Shown here: positions 1 through 8,298 of the stretch, in pieces
Position numbering within the stretch: the stretch's first letter is position 1
Layout of the letters: every line of letters starts with the position of its first letter
From: an uncultured Prevotella sp.
GTDB taxonomy: Bacteria; Bacteroidota; Bacteroidia; Bacteroidales; Bacteroidaceae
Direction of reading: 5' to 3'
Assembly: GCA_900322095.1 (NCBI GenBank)
Contig: ONYS01000042.1
Coordinates: 1-33,473, forward strand
DNA length: 33,473 nt
Program-made: the position numbers and the translations under genes
The notes under the pieces: model-generated
The model's database searches: none
The model's input: the letters and a program-made list of their open reading frames with translations, nothing else
Told to the model about the DNA's origin: nothing

Positions 1-1
1 C

Positions 2-70
2 TGGTCAACCGAGCACCTGCCCAAGAATTGGGTTACAGAACGGACCAAGACGCTCAGAAAAGTGAGCTAA
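2..70 (+). CDS. 3' end of an unidentified gene (partial)
   Basis: An open frame enters from the left edge and stops at TAA 68-70, giving 22 residues that begin WSTEHLPKNW and end LRKVS. The composition reads like a protein C-terminus, and the stop lies 36 bp before the dcuB ATG, the spacing of an operon. I do not recognise the family. Asparaginase or aspartase genes often precede dcu genes, but this tail does not look like the C-terminus of either. It could be a chance open frame, because the piece is very short. Confidence 0.3.
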   Translation, partial: WSTEHLPKNWVTERTKTLRKVS

Positions 71-106
71 AATTGGCACAACGAATTGGACACCCTACCT
101 ATTTAT

Positions 107-1558
107 ATGATTACAGCGTCTATGATCATCGAGCTGCTCATTGTACTGTTAGCTCTTTATGTAGGCTCCCGCTATGGCAGTCTTGCCCTTGGAGCTATTT
201 CCGGCATTGGCCTGGCCATCCTTGTCTTTGGCTTCGGCCTGAAACCTGGTACTCCTCCCACCGATGTTATTTATATCATCATCGCGGCCGTCACCTGTGC
301 CGGTATCCTGCAGGCTTCGGGCGGTATGGACTGGCTGATCCAGATTGCAGAACGGTTGCTGCGCAAGCACCCCGACCGCATCACGTTCCTGGCCCCGCTC
401 TGTACGTTCACGCTGACCGTACTCGTTGGTACGGGCCACGTGGTCTACACCCTCATGCCTATCATCGTCGACATCGCCATCAAGAAGGGCATTCGTCCTG
501 AGCGTCCCTGCGGTGTGGCCTCTATCGCCTCTCAGGTGGGTATCACCTGTTCGCCCATTGCCGCTGCCGTGGTGGCCTTCGTGACGATCTCCAATGCCAA
601 CGGTTTCGACGTGACGATTCCGCAGGTGCTCATGGTGACTATCCCCGCTTGTCTTTGCGGTCTGATGTGCGCCGCTGCCGCCTCCTATCATCGTGGACTC
701 GACCTCGACAAGGATCCCGAATTCCAAAAGCGCTTGAAGGATCCCGCACAGCGCGAATATATCTATGGCGGTTCGGCAACAACGCTCGACAAGGAGATCT
801 CAAAGGAATCTCGTCGCGCCGTGTATATCTTCTTCGGTGCACTGGCTGTCATCGTGATGTTCGCTGTATTCCAGAACCTGCTGCCCAGCTACAACACAGT
901 GAAGGCTGTCGAAGATGCGGCTCCGCTTGTGGTAGGCAACTCTCATGTGGCCATCTCGCCTGAGCAGTTGGCAGCAGAGAAAATCGTTATCCCTGGTGTT
1001 ACGGTAGCCTCTGTGACGAAACTGAAGATGAACCTCGTCATTCAGATTGTCATGATTTCGGCTGCAGCACTGATGATTATGTTCTGCAAGGCCAGTCCGA
1101 AGAAAGCCGTTGCCGGAGCTGTATGGCAGAGCGGTATGGTGGCCGTGGTCGCTATCTATGGTATCGCATGGCTTGCTGATACCTACTTCAGCAACTATCT
1201 CGACGAGATGAAACTCATGCTGGCCGACATCGTTGCTAAGTACAACTGGAGTATTGCCATCGTGTTCTTCCTGGTCTCCGTGCTCATCAACTCGCAGGGC
1301 GCTGTTGTGGTGGCCATGCTGCCGTTGGCCTACAAGCTTGGCATCCCTGGCCCAGTGCTGCTTGGTGTGCTGCCCAGCGTCTATGGCTACTTCTTCATCC
1401 CCAACTATCCTTCGGATATCGCAACCGTCAACTTCGACCGCACGGGTACGACCGTCATTGGTAAGTATCTGCTCAACCACAGTTTCATGATGCCTGGCTT
1501 GATCAGCGTGTTTGTATCCACGTGCGTTGCCTATCTGATCAGCAGTCTTATCTATTAG
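107..1558 (+). CDS. dcuB: anaerobic C4-dicarboxylate transporter, DcuA/DcuB family
   Basis: This is an inner-membrane carrier that exchanges fumarate, malate or aspartate for succinate during anaerobic growth, which fits a succinate-producing Bacteroidales. The protein follows E. coli DcuB nearly end to end: ILQASGGMDWLIQIAERLLR, then GTGHVVYT and IRPERP, the cytoplasmic DLDKDPEFQKRL stretch, AIYGIAWLADT, and YPSDIATVNFDRTGTT near the end. About 10-12 hydrophobic segments are visible. Length is about 483 residues, compared with about 446 in E. coli; the extra residues lie in a loop at about 260-320. I chose the ATG at 107 over the TTG at 86 because the residues after it start the first membrane helix; ATG 122 is also possible. 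A strong terminator follows. Confidence 0.92.
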   Translation: MITASMIIELLIVLLALYVGSRYGSLALGAISGIGLAILVFGFGLKPGTPPTDVIYIIIAAVTCAGILQASGGMDWLIQIAERLLRKHPDRITFLAPLCTFTLTVLVGTGHVVYTLMPIIVDIAIKKGIRPERPCGVASIASQVGITCSPIAAAVVAFVTISNANGFDVTIPQVLMVTIPACLCGLMCAAAASYHRGLDLDKDPEFQKRLKDPAQREYIYGGSATTLDKEISKESRRAVYIFFGALAVIVMFAVFQNLLPSYNTVKAVEDAAPLVVGNSHVAISPEQLAAEKIVIPGVTVASVTKLKMNLVIQIVMISAAALMIMFCKASPKKAVAGAVWQSGMVAVVAIYGIAWLADTYFSNYLDEMKLMLADIVAKYNWSIAIVFFLVSVLINSQGAVVVAMLPLAYKLGIPGPVLLGVLPSVYGYFFIPNYPSDIATVNFDRTGTTVIGKYLLNHSFMMPGLISVFVSTCVAYLISSLIY

Positions 1559-1620
1559 GCCCTTTTGGCATAGCCTGACAGAAATAAAACTTTAGCCCCT
1601 CTCTTCGGAGAGTACACAAA

Positions 1621-1690
1621 AAGGCCGCCCCCTAAGATTTCTTCTTCCTTTGGAGAAAGAATCTTGGGAGCGGCCCTTCTTTTGTATTTC
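1621..1690. terminator. long hairpin terminator between convergent genes
   Basis: Imperfect inverted arms of about 27 nt (left from AAGGCCGCCC, right ending GAGCGGCCCTT at 1678) enclose a tiny loop and are followed by TTCTTTTGTATTT. It ends dcuB on the plus strand. Because the stem is symmetric it may also stop M16-peptidase transcription arriving from the other side, although no clean T-run is visible on that strand. Confidence 0.75.
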
Positions 1691-1734
1691 TTACTCAACT
1701 TTCGGAAATAAGATGAAGAGATCCCATCTGGAAG

Positions 1735-1860
1735 ACGGTACTATGAAGGTAGTGCCTTCCAGGCACCTTTCTTTACCGCGTTCTTTTCCGGGCACACGTC
1801 CGCTTCGCTCCCGTGTACCCGGTTACCAAGGTGATGCCTTCCAGGCAGTTGATTACTTCT
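1735..1860 (+). repeat. dispersed palindromic repeat (GCCTTCCAGGC family), single element
   Basis: Two copies of the near-palindrome TGCCTTCCAGGCA (about 1753-1766 and 1835-1848) flank a hairpin made of CCGGGCACACG and CGTGTACCCGG with a loop containing CGCTTCGCTC. The reverse complement matches 32735-32840 at the other end of the window over roughly 110 bp. A 70-codon open frame across it is judged not to be a gene. Together with the terminator, this accounts for the gap between dcuB and the M16 gene. Confidence 0.75.
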
Positions 1861-1892
1861 GAAACTTGAGGTCGTAAGTGGAGGATTACCTC

Positions 1893-4811
1893 TTATCGCT
1901 TCACGATGTCGCTCTTCTTCAGTTCAACGACCTTGCCCATCTTCCGCAATCTCTCCATATCGAGCTGCTTCTTGTTGCCCACGATGATGATGGCACGCGG
2001 ACGCGACTTGACGTTGGAACTGTAGAAGTTGATGGCATCCTCCAGCTTCATGCCTTTCAAGCTTGCCAGCAGGTCGCGGTTGGGGTCGTGGTCGTAGCCC
2101 AGCAGCCGGTGGTTGGCGACATAGGCTGGCATCTCCCTGAACGTCGGATAGTTGTTGTTGATGCTGTTGACGATGGTCTGCTTTGTGGCCTCGAGGTCGC
2201 TCTCCCTGACGGGCATGTTGTCGATGAGCGAGTCCATGAGCAGCAGCGTCTGCATGGCCTTGTCGGCTTGCGTTCCGATGCGGGCGATGTAGCCGCAGCG
2301 ACCTTCGGGCTGTGTCTTCCGGTCGGTGGCAAGCGGCAGACCATAGGCGTAATAGGCGAGGGCGCGAAATTCCCGGATGTCCTGGAACAGTACCGACTGC
2401 ATGCCTCCGCCGAAATAGTTGCCCCACAGCGTCAGTCGCGTGCGATCGTCGACGGTCGATAGGGGGGAGATGGGAAGGTAGGCACCTACGATGGTCTGTC
2501 GAGCCGATGGGTTGTCGTAGAGATACACCGTCGTCTCATTATAGTCGCGCAGGTGGGCCTTCACCTGTTGCCAAGGCCGCTGCACCTTCGTGATGGGCAC
2601 ATACTGACGGATCTTTGCGGCGAGGCCTTCGTCCAAGGCTCCGCTATAGACGATGTCGAGTTGCCGGGTCTGCACGTTCTGGAAGAGTTGCAGCAGTTCG
2701 TCGTCGGTCAGCCGCTTCATGTCTGAGGCGGAAAGTCCTTGCAGATAACTGGACTCGCTGCCGCGTTCGGCATATTCGTATACGGCATTGGCAATCTCAG
2801 CGTTGTCCTCAAAGATGGCGTATTTGTCCAGTTTGGAAGCCTTCACGAGCTTCTGCAGTTGCTTGTGGTCGGCCTTGGGCGAGGTGATCCATTCGCGCAG
2901 CAAGGGCAGCACGTCGCCGATATGGCTGTCGAGCCCCTGCAGGGTGATGGTGAAGTTCTTTTCTGAGACTTCCGCTGAGAGCGTTGCGCCATATTGCCGC
3001 AGCAGTTGGGCAAAGGCGTGACGCGTATGCTGCTCCGTACCGATGAGGTCCAGGTAGCTGGCAAGGGCATCCAGGCGAGGCTCGTTGCCCGTGCCGATGC
3101 GATAGATCAGCTGCAGGGAGAACACGCTGTTCAGCGGATTCTTCTTCGTATAGAGATTCACGAGCGGGCTGAGGGCCTCGTGAGCGCAATCGCGGTCGAA
3201 GTCGATGCTGCGCGGCTCGACGTTGGCAACGGGCTGCTCAGCCATTGCCTTGGCGTAGGCCGACTGCTGTCCGGCATTTTTGGGCGTAACCGGCTTGTAG
3301 CCGGGTTGGCTGACGTGCTCCTTCGGGTAGCGGCCGAACTTCTTCTCAACCTTCAGCGAGTCATCGCCCAACCAGCGGCGAGCCACGCGCATAATGTCGG
3401 CTTTGGTGACTTTGCCGACGGCCTGATATCGGTTGACAACGTCTTGCCAGTCCAGCTCATGCGAGAAGGCGTTGATCATGGCCGGACTGCGTCCTTCGAT
3501 GGTTTCGAGGTTGAGCATCTGGTTGCGCATGAGCGAGAGCTTCTCCGTCTCCAACTGTTGACTGGTAAACTCGCCCTGCTTGAGCTTCTCAACTTGCGCC
3601 AGACAGAGCTGCTCGGCTTTCTTCCGCGAACCGAATGGCAGACGGGGAGAGAGCCCAAAGCCGAAGACGCTGAAGTCCTTGAAATCGTAGCCGCGGTCGG
3701 CTCCTCCGGCGAAGAACAGTTGTCCGCTGGTGGAGAGGGAGTCGATGAGGCCGGTCTTGGAATCATTGCAGAGCATGGGCGCCATCACCTGAAAGGCGAC
3801 ATAATCGGAGTCGCGCTCTGTGGGGGCCTGCCAAAAGTAACCGCTGGCCTTGATGATGGGGATGGGAATCTTCAGCTGGAAAGCCTCCGCGTGCCGCAGG
3901 TCGCGCAGATGGGACTTGGGTGTCTTCGCGATGGCGTGGTCGGACGAGGGCAGTTGACCGAACGTTCGCTCGAGCAGGTCCTTGTCGAGTCCGCGGAGGT
4001 CGCCGCAGAGGATGAGTCCCATGTTTTCGGGCACGTAATATTGCTTAAAGAAACGATACATCTCAGACAGCCGCGGATTCTTCAGGCTGTCTGTGGCGCC
4101 GATGATAGGGTAGGCGTAGGGCGTTCCGGCAAAGGCGTACTGCTGAAGTTTCTCGGCAGCAGAGCCAAGCATGTTGTCGGCATACATGTTCTTCTCCTCA
4201 TATACCGTCTCCAGTTCGCCTTGAAAGAGTCGGAACACGGGATCGCGCAAGCGGTCGGCATAGAGCTGGCACCATTGCGAAAGGTATTGCGGAGAGAAAT
4301 AGTTGTGAAAGACCGTCTCGTCGAAAGAGGTATAGGCGTTGAGTCGGGTGCCGCCATAGCGCGAGATGAGGTTGTTGAATTCGTTGGGAATGGCATAGTC
4401 GGCGGCCTTGATGGAGAGTTCGTTGATGTGGCGCTGTATGGCCAGGCGCTGGGCGTTGTCCTGAGTGCGGGCCAGCAGGTCGTATTGCGTGGTGATGCTG
4501 TCGAGCCAGGGCCGTTCGGCTGCGAAGTCGGTGGTGCCAATCTGCTGTGTGCCCTTGAAGAGCAGGTGCTCCAGGTAGTGGGCTATGCCGGTGTTGGGGC
4601 AGTCTTTGGCTCCGGCCCGCACGACAATGGCTCCAAACACCTTGGGCTGCGTAGGGTCGTTGTTCACCCAGACCGTCAAGCCGTTGTGCAACTTGAACTG
4701 CTCTACGCGTAGCAGATCCTGCGCCTTCATGGCGCTCAACGGCAAAAACAGCAAGAGCAACAGCATGAGTATGCTGCCGCTCTTTTCCTTATTTATATAT
4801 GTATAGTTCAT
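1893..4811 (-). CDS. M16 family zinc metallopeptidase (pitrilysin/insulinase type), exported
   Basis: This is a large two-halved M16 peptidase that probably degrades peptides in the periplasm or on the cell surface. Numbering is from the TTG at 4817. A signal peptide (hydrophobic run LMLLLLLFLPLSA, then MKAQ) ends near residue 33. The inverted zinc motif HYLEH lies at H80-E83-H84, followed downstream by EETVYEEKN-like sequence whose E208 is the likely third ligand. Between them is a helical insertion of about 50 residues beyond the spacing in insulysin. A GGTRLNAYTS stretch and a second, non-catalytic M16 half from about residue 540 complete the family plan. Length of about 972 fits a fused two-domain enzyme. 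I prefer ATG 4811 to TTG 4817. The gene lies 94 bp below the ECF cluster and may be co-transcribed with it. The exact substrate is unknown. Confidence 0.9.
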   Translation of the reverse strand: MNYTYINKEKSGSILMLLLLLFLPLSAMKAQDLLRVEQFKLHNGLTVWVNNDPTQPKVFGAIVVRAGAKDCPNTGIAHYLEHLLFKGTQQIGTTDFAAERPWLDSITTQYDLLARTQDNAQRLAIQRHINELSIKAADYAIPNEFNNLISRYGGTRLNAYTSFDETVFHNYFSPQYLSQWCQLYADRLRDPVFRLFQGELETVYEEKNMYADNMLGSAAEKLQQYAFAGTPYAYPIIGATDSLKNPRLSEMYRFFKQYYVPENMGLILCGDLRGLDKDLLERTFGQLPSSDHAIAKTPKSHLRDLRHAEAFQLKIPIPIIKASGYFWQAPTERDSDYVAFQVMAPMLCNDSKTGLIDSLSTSGQLFFAGGADRGYDFKDFSVFGFGLSPRLPFGSRKKAEQLCLAQVEKLKQGEFTSQQLETEKLSLMRNQMLNLETIEGRSPAMINAFSHELDWQDVVNRYQAVGKVTKADIMRVARRWLGDDSLKVEKKFGRYPKEHVSQPGYKPVTPKNAGQQSAYAKAMAEQPVANVEPRSIDFDRDCAHEALSPLVNLYTKKNPLNSVFSLQLIYRIGTGNEPRLDALASYLDLIGTEQHTRHAFAQLLRQYGATLSAEVSEKNFTITLQGLDSHIGDVLPLLREWITSPKADHKQLQKLVKASKLDKYAIFEDNAEIANAVYEYAERGSESSYLQGLSASDMKRLTDDELLQLFQNVQTRQLDIVYSGALDEGLAAKIRQYVPITKVQRPWQQVKAHLRDYNETTVYLYDNPSARQTIVGAYLPISPLSTVDDRTRLTLWGNYFGGGMQSVLFQDIREFRALAYYAYGLPLATDRKTQPEGRCGYIARIGTQADKAMQTLLLMDSLIDNMPVRESDLEATKQTIVNSINNNYPTFREMPAYVANHRLLGYDHDPNRDLLASLKGMKLEDAINFYSSNVKSRPRAIIIVGNKKQLDMERLRKMGKVVELKKSDIVKR

Positions 4812-4905
4812 AATCAAAAGTTTTTATGGGGTTAGCAAAGGCCCCCTTCACTTCTTTATTGGAAATTTGGAGTTTAAAGGGCGGTTCTTCTTTTGGAGTT
4901 GTCCG

Positions 4906-5775
4906 TTATAGGAAGAATCCTATGCCCAGACTCGTGGTGTAGCACTTCGGAGCCTTGGACGTGTTGAACATTGGAGTGAGGTCGGTGTGGAAATAAAGTT
5001 GGATGCCCGAATAGCCAACGTGCGCGTCAAAGCCAAGTCCCACCGTGTTGATGTTTATGTCCTTTGTTACGCTATGACGGCCATCGCTGTCCTTGTAGCG
5101 GGAGTGGATGCCTTGGCGGACGGAAACCGACATACCCGCACCAATGATGACGCGCTGTCCGTTGTTCACCTTCTTCTGCCAATCCAGCAGCACCGGAATG
5201 CGCATAAAACTGTGCTTCATCCAACTGGATTTCAACTTCTTATCGCTCTCGATGGGTATAACTACGTTCTTCTCGTCTACATTATCGAATTTGTAGTTCT
5301 TGTTGAAACCGATCTCGCCGACGCCAAACTGCAGAGCGGTGACCAGTCCGAAGGTCTGTTCGTAGTTGAAGGGAAGTCCTAAGTTGACCAAAGATACAAC
5401 AAACTCATTGCATTTGTAGTCGATGCTGTGCATGCCGTCTGCTCCCTTGAAGCCAAACGAGCTTCCGGCAGGAATGTCATATCCCCCCATGATTCCTGGC
5501 AGTGAACCGATAAAGTTCTGCTTGCGCTTACCGGAGTTGGGAATGAAGGGCGAAGTGACATACACCTGCTCCACCTCCTGTCCGTCGACAAACGACGTGC
5601 TCGATATCTTCTGCATCTCTGCGCCATCTTTTTTCGTCACGTCAACGTCGAGGCGGTCGTCACTGTCTTTGACTATGATAGTCTTGTCACGATAGGTGAA
5701 CGTCGTGTCGTTGATGCTTGCTGCCTCACCCGCCATCGGACAGATGAAGGCTGCCAAAAGTAATAGCTTCTTCAT
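4906..5775 (-). CDS. exported protein, probable outer-membrane beta-barrel
   Basis: A clear signal peptide (MKKLLLLAAFICPMAGEA) is followed by about 270 residues. The second half has alternating hydrophobic strands typical of small Bacteroidetes barrels and ends in an aromatic residue (LGIGFFL). The segment from about 20 to 90 is polar and may be a periplasmic or plug region. I do not recognise a named family. It is the fourth gene of a compact set (13 bp after the preceding stop) led by an ECF sigma factor, so it is a candidate target or sensor partner of that regulator. Plain outer-membrane function is inferred, not shown. Confidence 0.7.
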   Translation of the reverse strand: MKKLLLLAAFICPMAGEAASINDTTFTYRDKTIIVKDSDDRLDVDVTKKDGAEMQKISSTSFVDGQEVEQVYVTSPFIPNSGKRKQNFIGSLPGIMGGYDIPAGSSFGFKGADGMHSIDYKCNEFVVSLVNLGLPFNYEQTFGLVTALQFGVGEIGFNKNYKFDNVDEKNVVIPIESDKKLKSSWMKHSFMRIPVLLDWQKKVNNGQRVIIGAGMSVSVRQGIHSRYKDSDGRHSVTKDININTVGLGFDAHVGYSGIQLYFHTDLTPMFNTSKAPKCYTTSLGIGFFL

Positions 5776-5788
5776 ATTCTTATCTTTT

Positions 5789-6229
5789 TTAGTTTCTGCT
5801 ATAACAAAGTTTCAAAATATCCTCGGGTGACAGGTGTCCCTCGATGAAGATCACCGCCCCGCCGCCCCGGCCATTCTTGCTGAAGAGGATGTAGCGGTTG
5901 TAACCATTTTGGGGCGGCATCATGTAGTAGCCGCTCGTCACCTTTCCATCCTGCACCACTTCTCGGATTTTCCTTGCCCGCTTGCGGTCCTGAGCCAGAC
6001 AGCCGTCAATCTGGTCGTTGCCCTTCTTGAAAACGAGCGACTTGTAGACGTGGAGCTGATAGCCGCGTAGCTTGGCGTTGTTCATCTCCACCATCTTGAA
6101 GCCCTTGGCGTGGCCATACTGTTCAAAGACGCGGTTCACGCTGAGGCCCTGCTGCGCCCAACCCGTTGTGGGATGCAGCACCAGTAGGCCGAGGACGGTC
6201 AGCAATATTAAAACAATTCGTTTCCTCAT
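5789..6229 (-). CDS. small exported protein of unknown function (DUF6108-like)
   Basis: The protein has 146 residues with a signal peptide (MRKRIVLILLTVLGLLVLHP, cleavage near WAQQ). The rest is a small mixed domain with motifs YGHAKGFKMVEMN, YKSLVF and GYYMMPP, and an SPEDI segment near the C-terminus. It resembles, from memory, a family found next to ECF sigma/anti-sigma pairs in Bacteroides and Prevotella (I believe DUF6108). It begins 14 bp after the stop of the anti-sigma-like gene and ends 13 bp before the barrel gene, so all are probably in one transcript. No catalytic motif is visible. Confidence 0.7.
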   Translation of the reverse strand: MRKRIVLILLTVLGLLVLHPTTGWAQQGLSVNRVFEQYGHAKGFKMVEMNNAKLRGYQLHVYKSLVFKKGNDQIDGCLAQDRKRARKIREVVQDGKVTSGYYMMPPQNGYNRYILFSKNGRGGGAVIFIEGHLSPEDILKLCYSRN

Positions 6230-6243
6230 ATCTCTTTCTCCTT

Positions 6244-6651
6244 TTATTCTGTCATTGTGCCCAAGGCATCGAAAGTCTCCTCATCACTGGTCTGCACCAT
6301 CATCAGGGCATCTTCGGCTTCCTTCTCCACCACCTGCTTGTTGGTGATCATGTGGCCGTTGATCACGGCATAGTCATCGGGCTTCGTCGAGTGACCTAAG
6401 GTGAGCATGAAGGCCAATGCGGCGCAGGCAGCAACGGTGGCCCAGACGCCCCAAAGCGGCAATCTCCGCTTTTGCTTCTGTTCGCCTCGTTCCTTGACCT
6501 CGAAGCGGAACAGAGCCCTGTAGACCTCCCACTCCTTGGGAACCACGAGGTTGTTGCGGCCGAAGTATTTCCTCAGTTGCGCCTCCTCGTGCAGTGTGGT
6601 TTCGCCGTCTTCGTAGCGGTTGATGAGTTTCTGTATATATTCCTTCTTCAT
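6244..6651 (-). CDS. single-pass membrane protein, probable anti-sigma factor
   Basis: The 135-residue protein begins MKKEYIQKLINRYEDGETTL followed by HEEAQLRKYF, the N-terminal pattern of Bacteroidetes membrane anti-sigma-like proteins. One transmembrane segment (about 77-98, WGVWATVAACAALAFMLTLG) separates a cytoplasmic N-terminal half from a short periplasmic tail rich in Asp/Glu/Met. It starts 11 bp after the ECF sigma stop codon, the usual arrangement for a cognate regulator. No His/Cys zinc-binding motif is present, so it is not a ZAS-type anti-sigma. The role is inferred from position and topology. Confidence 0.65.
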   Translation of the reverse strand: MKKEYIQKLINRYEDGETTLHEEAQLRKYFGRNNLVVPKEWEVYRALFRFEVKERGEQKQKRRLPLWGVWATVAACAALAFMLTLGHSTKPDDYAVINGHMITNKQVVEKEAEDALMMVQTSDEETFDALGTMTE

Positions 6652-6662
6652 TGTCTTACCTT

Positions 6663-7154
6663 TTATTTACCGTTGAGTCGGATAAACTCCTCCCTGATTT
6701 TTCTGCGGGCCCGGGAGAGCAATTGCCTGAGGTTGGCCTCCGAGCATCCCGTGATGGCAATGATCTCCTTGTTGTCGTAGCCCTCAATCTCTTTCATCCT
6801 GAACACCGTGGCTTGCAGTGTGGGCAGGTGGTCAACGATGTAGCGGATGATCTCCATCTCGTCGGAGAAGTTGGGTGGATTTTCTACCCTCACGTTCTCT
6901 GTCCCTTCTCCTCCGGTTGTGGCCTCGTGCTGATCTTTTCGCCATTTGTCGCGGATGATATTCCTCAGTGCTGCAATGGCCAGCGCCTTCGGATTGGGAT
7001 GGGAATCGAGCGAGTTGCGCCTGACCCAGAGCCGCAGCAGTGTTTCCTGCACTGCGTCCTCTGCGTCGTCTTCGTTGCCGGCCATGGCTTTTGCCACAGC
7101 TTCCAACTCGGGTCTGAGCGAAACAAATCGCTGATTGAATCCTTTGATGTCCAT
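6663..7154 (-). CDS. RNA polymerase sigma-70 factor, ECF subfamily
   Basis: This is an alternative sigma factor of about 163 residues. Region 2 is recognisable (AMAGNEDDAEDAVQETLLRL), as is region 4 (about 115-160: ATVFRMKEIEGYDNKEIIAI and then a recognition helix ending RQLLSRARRKI). ATG 7154 is chosen over the TTG at 7166 because MDIKGFNQRF is the usual start. It heads the run sigma - anti-sigma-like - small exported protein - barrel. Five copies of GAATTAGAGAATT lie 63-237 bp upstream, and a short inverted repeat sits just ahead of the start. Both are candidate control sites. No standard TAnnTTTG promoter was evident, so an autoregulated ECF promoter is possible. Confidence 0.93.
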   Translation of the reverse strand: MDIKGFNQRFVSLRPELEAVAKAMAGNEDDAEDAVQETLLRLWVRRNSLDSHPNPKALAIAALRNIIRDKWRKDQHEATTGGEGTENVRVENPPNFSDEMEIIRYIVDHLPTLQATVFRMKEIEGYDNKEIIAITGCSEANLRQLLSRARRKIREEFIRLNGK

Positions 7155-7163
7155 CTCTACTAA

Positions 7164-7181
7164 CAAAACGATAAAGTTTTG
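7164..7181 (-). promoter_or_regulatory. short inverted repeat at the sigma-factor start
   Basis: CAAAAC (7164-7169) and GTTTTG (7176-7181) are perfect 6-bp arms around a 6-bp AT-rich centre, 10 bp before the ATG. It could be an operator or a weak leader hairpin. It could also be chance in AT-rich sequence. Confidence 0.3.
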
Positions 7182-7216
7182 CTTTTTGTGACAAGGAAGA
7201 GTAGATTTTTTGCCGA

Positions 7217-7391
7217 GAATTAGAGAATTTGGATTCTTTTTAGTCTAGAATTAGAGAATTAGAAAGTGTTGGATGTTTTTTTGTCTAGAATTAGAGAATT
7301 ATAGAATATTGGGCTGTGTGATGAATGCCTTTGTTTAGAATTAGAGAATTGTTGATGTGTTGAATGCCTTTTGTTTAGTTATTAGAGAATT
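7217..7391. repeat. five spaced copies of GAATTAGAGAATT
   Basis: Copies lie at 7217, 7248, 7288, 7338 and 7379 (the last starts TT instead of GA). Start-to-start distances are 31, 40, 50 and 41 bp, all near multiples of ten. Copies 2-5 are each preceded by a T-rich run, and copies 2-4 by a GTYTA-type lead-in. The motif has AATT at both ends around AGAG. The array fills most of the 347-bp gap between the PorT-like gene and the ECF sigma gene and lies on the promoter side of the latter. Confidence 0.85.
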
Positions 7392-7440
7392 GTTTGCTGT
7401 TCTATGAACTCAGATCATGGTATTGCGGGTGATTGAAAAG

Positions 7441-7474
7441 CCCCTCCCTTTGTAGGGAGGGGTTGGGGTGGGTC
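7441..7474 (-). terminator. REP-type hairpin acting as terminator of the PorT-like gene
   Basis: On the minus strand the order is GACCCACCCC, a spacer, then CCCCTCCC-TACAAA-GGGAGGGG followed by CTTTTC. The hairpin starts 28 bp after the stop of the barrel gene. The same sequence recurs at 14546, 16555 and 30503, so it is a dispersed repeat that also looks like an intrinsic terminator. Confidence 0.7.
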
Positions 7475-7501
7475 TAGAGGTTGGTGTGGGTCTTCTTCTT
7501 T

Positions 7502-8152
7502 TTAGAAGTAATAAGCCAGACCAATCTGCCATGCGTTGGCGCGGCTGCCTTTCTTGAAGCCTGCTGCCTGAGAGAGTGCGTCGGTGGCAGTACTCAGGAA
7601 TTCCACGTCGCCCGTGTGACCGCAAGCGATGTTGTAGTTGGCTGAGAGCTGCAAGTGGCTCAACAGCATCAAGCCTGCACCAACGTTCACGCTGAAGTTG
7701 CTGGACTTCAGTCTCCAGTTGGCTACCTGTTTGTAGAGCGTCTGTGTCTTGTCGCCAACGTTGAAACCGAACTGCGGACCGGCGAAGAAGAAAATGCTGG
7801 CTGCTGAACCCAGACCTACACCGTAGCGCAGGTTGATGGGGATGACAATCTGCTGCTGCTTGATTGTGTTGTCGCTCTCTAGTTCGGCATTGTTTTTTGT
7901 AACTTTTGCCTTGCCTTCGCGCTGGTCGTAGAGGGCGGATGCATCTACACCCAAACCTACGAGGGGAAGCGTGAACTTCACCGTCGGGCCAATGAAGAAG
8001 CCGGCGCGGTTGCTGGCGTCCAACACGTCGGAACTAAAACTCATATTCGTCACGTTCACACCGCCTTTCAGACCGAACTTCACCTGAGCCTGAGCGGGAA
8101 CTGTTGTCAGCAGGGCTAAAGCCACTGCAATGAATGTAAGGATTCTTTTCAT
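7502..8152 (-). CDS. PorT-family outer-membrane beta-barrel protein
   Basis: The 216-residue protein has a signal peptide (MKRILTFIAVALALLTTVPA, cleavage after QAQ). The domain then begins VKFGLKGGVNVTNM, the classic opening of the Bacteroidetes eight-stranded barrel family (PorT/OMP_b-brl_2). The last residues (QIGLAYYF) form a terminal strand ending in Phe, as expected for recognition by BamA. It lies downstream of the T9SS genes in the same direction but is separated from gldN by 146 bp containing a large inverted repeat, so it may be a separate unit. PorT itself is a T9SS-linked protein, but this short barrel could equally be an unrelated porin. Confidence 0.8.
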   Translation of the reverse strand: MKRILTFIAVALALLTTVPAQAQVKFGLKGGVNVTNMSFSSDVLDASNRAGFFIGPTVKFTLPLVGLGVDASALYDQREGKAKVTKNNAELESDNTIKQQQIVIPINLRYGVGLGSAASIFFFAGPQFGFNVGDKTQTLYKQVANWRLKSSNFSVNVGAGLMLLSHLQLSANYNIACGHTGDVEFLSTATDALSQAAGFKKGSRANAWQIGLAYYF

Positions 8153-8190
8153 ACTACTTTTTTTAGTGGGTGATACATATTCTGATAATC

Positions 8191-8258
8191 AATAAAGGGA
8201 TTTATGAGATTCAGACTCACCACTTGTTGTCGTCTTCCATCTCACAAATCCCTTTATT
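8191..8258. repeat. 20-bp inverted repeat between gldN and the PorT-like gene
   Basis: The left arm AATAAAGGGATTTATGAGAT (8191-8210) and right arm ATCTCACAAATCCCTTTATT (8239-8258) match in 19 of 20 positions with a 28-nt loop. It lies 41 bp after the gldN stop and 39 bp before the barrel start. It may be a terminator for the T9SS operon (a weak T-rich stretch follows on the minus strand), an mRNA-stabilising stem, or an operator. Confidence 0.65.
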
Positions 8259-8298
8259 CCTTTTATAATGCAAATGTTTGCATGCGAGTGCTGTTGTA

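Noticed and set aside
1650-1862. 70-codon open frame next to the dcuB terminator
   Set aside because: It begins inside the terminator hairpin and runs through a dispersed repeat, so it is not a gene.
2994-4712. 572-codon open frame on the plus strand
   Set aside because: It lies antisense to the conserved M16 peptidase, has no recognisable domain, and is a by-product of GC-rich codon use.
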